Source: Onchidella celtica
Lineage: Eukaryota > Mollusca > Gastropoda > Systellommatophora > Onchidiidae
Assembly (NCBI GenBank): GCA_963931925.1
Contig: OZ007569.1
Coordinates: 21,855,162-21,919,161, forward strand
Direction: 5' to 3'
Length of the DNA: 64,000 bases
Part shown: piece by piece, positions 59,169-64,000 of the stretch
Position numbering within the stretch: the first letter of the stretch is position 1
How the letters are laid out: every line of letters begins with the position of its first letter
Notes under the pieces: generated by a model
The model's input: the letters and a program-made list of their open reading frames with translations, nothing else
Told to the model about the DNA's origin: nothing
Databases searched by the model: none
Position numbers and translations under genes: made by a program

Positions 59169-60582
59169 TTTTTTTTCAAATAATTACCCGTCCTCATACC
59201 CTCCTTTCTCTCTGGTAACTCGTTCTTTTAGGCATGACATCCCCTCAGCCATAAATCACCAGGGCTTAACATTCCAAGTGCTAATCAACTGATTTCATTT
59301 GATTTGCATAATATTAATGAAAATTAAATTGATGGAGGAAAGGGCGAGAGGGGACTAGATAGAGAAACAGATTAATTTAGGAGGAATAACGTTTCAGAAT
59401 GAGACAAAACATGTCTCGTGAAAATGACAACGAGGAGATAAAATAATGACATTAAAAAAAGTTCCGTTCTTCCGCATTAAATGATAATGATAATTCTACA
59501 ATTCGGCATAGGATCCGACATTTTTAGAGTTACGAGGAATTAAAAAAGTCATAAGCAAAGTCTGTTGCTACTTTATCTTGTGAACTTCGAAAAAAAGTGG
59601 AATGGGTTCTTAAGGGATGGAAAGCCAGAGTAACCAGTATGGCTCACAGGTAAATAAGCAAGCCATATCACAAGGAATCAGCATTCACCCAACCAACCCA
59701 GTCCCCAACGTTTCCAAGCCCGTATCTTAACAGACTATTTATGGAGAGAATTGCCTTGATCAGCCTTATTCGCTCACACGCATGGTCCGTAGTCGGGGAC
59801 ATTGAAGTCGTGGCCATCTTCTCTTAATAACTGTAACCGTGTTTTAGATAAGGAATATTTTTTCGAGCAAAAGTGTTTTTTTTGGTTGCGTAAATAATTA
59901 TACTAATTAGCGTGTGTAGCACTCAAATCTACATTAAAAAATGATGTGCTCTAAGACGCTGTACTAAACTCAGAAACAGGATTAACATTAAGATCAATTC
60001 ATCATGCTCACACTCTCACACATTAACAAACCTTAATCTACTTAATCGAACCTCTAAGACCGAAAGGGACGTCAAGAAAACAGTCTTAATCAATTCAGCT
60101 TTGAATTTAGCTCAATATGATGATGTTCTGTTTTCCCGGTGTCAACGCTGATGTTGTTCCGCAGTTAAGGATCTCTCTTGTCCAGTTTCATGGTAGGACC
60201 AGCGTCATTGCAGTTTACGATTTCTTTTAAAAAGTGCTTTGTCTAAAAACTGGACTTTATTACCGTAATGAATGAGTTCAATTATTGAATAATCATCGTA
60301 TCTCAAACATTTCAATATTTTCCAGCTGTAATTATTTCTCTTCAGCTGATATTGACCTTCTGTGCGGGCCAGCTGATCTGGGATTATTCTTTCGTAGTCC
60401 GATGAAGAAATGGAGACAATGATTAGCCGACAGGGCTAAACTGTCCTCGATTTTGGCTGGAACAATCTCTCTGTTCGTGAGATGACAGTTGCCGGTCTTC
60501 CATACAACGTAATAAAGCCTGACCTGCCACGCCTTTCGGGTCATCTAAAAAGTACGTATGCTCGATTTTGCCAACCTTTGAT
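59169..60582. other. Intergenic, no gene seen
   Basis: Non-repetitive AT-rich DNA without recognisable features. Confidence 0.45.
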
Positions 60583-60778
60583 TAGCACCCCTACGTCAAT
60601 CCGACGTAGATTTATATACAATTTCGGAAAGGTTGGTAGGATTACTGTAGGTGCGGATTCCCTGCGTCGGTGAGATGTCATAACCAGCCTATCTACGTAG
60701 GAACGATGACATTCCTATGAGCCAAGTTGATGTCAACTGCGCGGGTCGCATTTTAATGGAGTTGCTGGTTGGGATAAG
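60583..60778. mobile_element. Second, shorter copy of the 30734 element
   Basis: CCCCTACGTCAATC near the left, GTCATAACCAGCCTATC, ATGACATTCCTATGAGC and TTGCTGGTTGGGA near the right align with 30745-30915 and the 31110 end, without the hAT-like piece. Confidence 0.5.
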
Positions 60779-62790
60779 GTCTTGATGTTTTAAAAATTGC
60801 AAGTTGCATTTTGACTGGATTATTTGATTGTTTCATTAGAATCCTGATTTTTATGTAAACCAACAACTTAAACTGTAGAAGAAAACAACTGTTATAAAAA
60901 TAACACCAAACTACATGTATTTAAATCCATCACTATACATGTAATTGAAAAGTGTAGGTAAGTTCTTCAGAAATCCACTTTACTCTCGTTTATGTAGTCT
61001 ACGGATTTCATACCTTAGGGGACACCCAGGCTTGTGTACTTCAAGGATGGCTCTGCTTGGTCAGTTCGCAAGATTAGGTGTGTGTGTGTGTGTGTGTATG
61101 TGTGCGTGTGTTCGTCTGTGTGTGTGTGTATGATCGTGAGTAATCATATCCTATAAAACGAGGTTTCTAATTTTTGCTGCATCTGTCCAGAACGGACAGC
61201 AGATAAAGATTTACGTCATTTCGGATTGAGAGTTGATGCTTCCTTAAATTCCAGAATTCCATTAATTAACACCCTGAGACGGGCGCTGGATTCTGAGATC
61301 AAAGAAATGTTAATAGCGGAGTGAAGACCGTTAGGCAATCCCCGCGTCAGGCGACACCGCGTCTGCCAGCAGACAACAATAGCAGACGACCAGTATTATC
61401 TCAGCAGACGACATGAATGGAAAGACGGGGGCGAGGCTTGGCGCCATCTGCAGGAGAAATTACTCGCTCTGCACATTGGGCTGTCTCAAATTAAATCATT
61501 TTTCTAATCGCAGCCCCTTTGGAACTTGCAAAGGTTACTCCCAACATCAAAGGGGGGTCTTTTCTGAAAAGATGAACCGATGCTTTGGCTGAAATCAAAA
61601 TTAGCGAGGCGAAGTTTGAGTAGTTTCATTGTTTATCCATTCCGGGAACAAAGTTTCTCGTTCCCCTTCCCCAGATCACCCCTCACGCCACCCACCCCAT
61701 TCCTTGCAAGTCATTCTTCTCCCCGGGTACGGACTCTTTGATGCCAGGCGGTTGGCGACTGGGAACATCATTGTGATGGTCAATTAATAACCTGGAGTAG
61801 AAAGATTAGGAGACTTAAGAGATCGATCACAGCAGCTGCAACTTCTAAAGGAATCCGAGAGTTATTGTGTGGACAGAATAGGGTTAACGGAATCCCCATT
61901 TGTGGAGTGAGACGACAAGTTAGAATTGTCCAGGAGACACCAAGTTACAGATGTCCAGATGGATGAAAAGGTCAGAAATCGACCCTTTGATGATGTTGGA
62001 GAATGCCTATTTGTGGCAACTAACGGACATACGTTTGCAGGTGGTGAATTTTTGAGAATATACACCAATAATTCAATCTGAACATACGACATAATATATT
62101 ATGTTCACTGACATTCAAGAGCATATATATATATATACATATTGACAGACACATGTATACTATAGAGATACAGACGCCTGATGTCACAATTACAAGCACA
62201 ACATATTCTCACGTACTTCCCCAGCGAGAAAGAAACACGCGTCTAATCACATTCTGAGACATAATGTCATATAAATACGCTCATATAAAGACATACTAAG
62301 AGACATAACACACATACATTCATACTCGAAGACAGCTACACACACCTGGTACAGTTACACTGCCAAATACATAAATTATTAAGCACATACAGTTACACTC
62401 GTAGGCATACCCCCAGACACGTACATTCACAAACAGTTGTAGAAACAGAAATACTCACAAAACATAAACTCGCATACCCATAGCCACAGAGAAACACATA
62501 CATACATCAACATACATACAAACAAAAGAAAAACATACATACAGACAAAAGAAAAGCAGCGGCTCTAAACTGGATAGCAGGTAGGCGGGTATCGTGAGTG
62601 GGGAAAGGGGGGGATTGCCAAAGATTTATGATTAAATATTTCGGTTGTTACAGAGATGAAAGACCAGACAGAAGACGTCCACAGCGCCACGTGTCTCTCC
62701 CATTACCGGGATATAACCTGCCGTCCTTGCTGTGTGACATCCAATCCAATGAAATGATTGGTTTGTGTGAGGACATAATGGCCTAAGGGC
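60779..62790. other. Intergenic, no gene seen
   Basis: Non-repetitive apart from GT runs (61078-61130), an AT dinucleotide run at 62120-62136 and CATA/CACA-rich DNA at 62280-62550. Confidence 0.45.
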
Positions 62791-63246
62791 GGTATCATAC
62801 TAATCCCGGTCAGACACAGTCAGATGCTGGCAGTAAAATATGCACCAAAGAATAAAAATGGCAGAAGCTGACTGTGTCTGATGGGGCTTAGTATGATAGG
62901 GTTTTCCCGCATATATATACTAAGAAAATATAGACCCTTTTCACTTCCGCGTTTCGGGTGTTTGCGGGGAGCCGCACGGCTTCGAAAAGCACCGTGTAGG
63001 GCAAAAACCTTAACTTGCCTTAGTGATGGCATCTGAATATGTGCACAGACTAAGCAAAGATGCATTTTTATGATGGCATCGTTCGACCGTTGTCCACCGC
63101 TTCCGCCCTACAAGTGGGGCACGTCGCCATTTTGTTTGCAAATCACGTGATATGGAGGACGGTAAATGAAAAGGGTCCATATTATGGTGTGCACCTCTTG
63201 TCTGCCAGCATCTGACTGTGTCTGACCTGGCTTAGTATGACACCTC
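62791..63246. mobile_element. MITE D copy interrupted by a nested MITE
   Basis: GGTATCATACTAATCCCGGT at the left and ACCTGGCTTAGTATGACACC at the right. The interior AAAATATAGG...ATTATGGTGTG seen intact in other copies is split by a 247-bp insert. Confidence 0.75.
62932..63178. mobile_element. 247-bp MITE nested in MITE D
   Basis: Terminal inverted repeats (A/G)GACCCTTTTCA at both ends, more weakly beyond; flanked by ATAT (62928-62931, 63179-63182). Removing insert and one ATAT restores the MITE D interior. GC-richer than its host; no coding sequence. Superfamily not assigned. Confidence 0.75.
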
Positions 63247-63545
63247 CCTAAGTCAGAATTACCCCAACATTGCACCGACTTTTTCATGTTCTTCTGGACG
63301 TCAAGCCCGACACTGATATGAACCAAAAACACAAGCGCCAATTGGTCTTCTCAATAACCCATTAAACAATGGACACCGAAAATTGAATATTTTTTTACCT
63401 TGATAAAAGGGAAACTTACTTTTTGGGATGGACCCCGTATTTATTTATTGATTGATTTAATTTTTGACATATTTGTTTATTTGTTTGTTTGCTTTTCTTC
63501 TCTCCTCTTTTTCTCATTTTGTTATTTTGTATCCATGTCGCGGTC

Positions 63546-63726
63546 TCAGTTCTTGTTTGTTCTATCTCCATTTTCTGATAAACCGGAGATCTTGTAGTAA
63601 GTAGAAGAGATATAACAAACGCACACCTTGTGAAAACCCGTTTAAAAATGTTTCTAACTCCTTGTTATAATAAACTAAATTTCTCAGCTGTGCACCAAGT
63701 GGAGTTGCGACAAACAAGAATTAAGG
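63546..63726 (+). mobile_element. MITE A, copy 5
   Basis: Both ends present: TTCTTGTTTGTTCTATCTCC at the left and GTTGCGACAAACAAGAATTA at the right, an inverted pair. Interior shortened relative to copy 1. Confidence 0.7.
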
Positions 63727-64000
63727 TCGAAATGCCAATAATGGCTATAGCCCTTGAAAACTATACCGGTATACTGTTTTTAAAGTGTAATTTTTGTGTG
63801 CACGACCCCGAGCCTCTAAAATTATCTTAATATTCTCGTCCCTGCTAACGTCACAGATCTTCTTAACTTCTGTCGCAGAATAAGGGGATGGGGTTCATTA
63901 GTCCACAGTTGTGAGTCTGAGTCCTTCCACTAATGGGATTGGGGACAAGACGGGGATGGGGAGGGATACGGTGGCTTCCATTCCAAATACTGAGACTCCG

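Overview
This is animal nuclear DNA: AT-rich, intron-bearing and crowded with short transposable elements, minisatellites and long simple repeats. It carries one convincing protein-coding gene. The gene, the LINE and SINE types and the dense foldback-element load suggest a lophotrochozoan invertebrate, most likely a mollusc (perhaps a gastropod). That placement is an inference; the species cannot be read from the sequence. I saw no prokaryotic, plasmid or viral gene content and no LTR or virus-derived element.

The gene lies on the minus strand and is an INSM1 / Nerfin-1 / EGL-46 family transcription factor. Three coding exons (45893-44583, 37867-37701, 35617-34042) join with canonical splice sites and matching phases into a 1017-residue protein. 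It has an N-terminal SNAG repressor motif, three CtBP-type PxDL(S/T) motifs, the conserved INSM linker block, a degenerate first zinc finger split by intron 2, and five further C2H2 fingers ending in the family's signature C-terminus. A TATA box and initiator spaced as a core promoter lie at 48317-48286. Distal upstream DNA (56.4-56.75 kb) holds a CpG-rich block with CCAAT boxes and a POU-octamer next to an E-box.

The rest is a layered repeat landscape. A nearly complete 3.3-kb LINE with a perfect 12-bp target duplication sits at 50315-53637 (minus), and three LINE 3'-end fragments lie at 2.5, 4.9 and 22.2 kb. A tRNA-headed SINE is present in four copies, three with visible target duplications. 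Several foldback (MITE-like) families can be assigned by ends and duplications: hAT-like (8-bp), piggyBac-like (TTAA), Tc1/mariner-like (TA), and some of unknown class. One 434-bp element in intron 1 carries a THAP zinc-finger fragment. Several insertions are nested, and related copies supply near-empty sites that confirm their ends.

By region: 0-9 kb holds dispersed repeats and pyrimidine/purine tracts; 9-34 kb holds minisatellites, SINEs and MITEs; 34-48.3 kb is the INSM gene with repeat-laden introns; 50.3-53.6 kb is the LINE; 53.6-64 kb is repeat-rich flank. I found no previously undescribed multi-gene system. The most unusual points are the six-finger intron-bearing INSM gene, the perfect inverted (GATA)n/(CTAT)n tracts flanking its exon 2, the THAP-bearing element, and a 44-bp array centred on a perfect 16-bp palindrome inside a piggyBac-like element.
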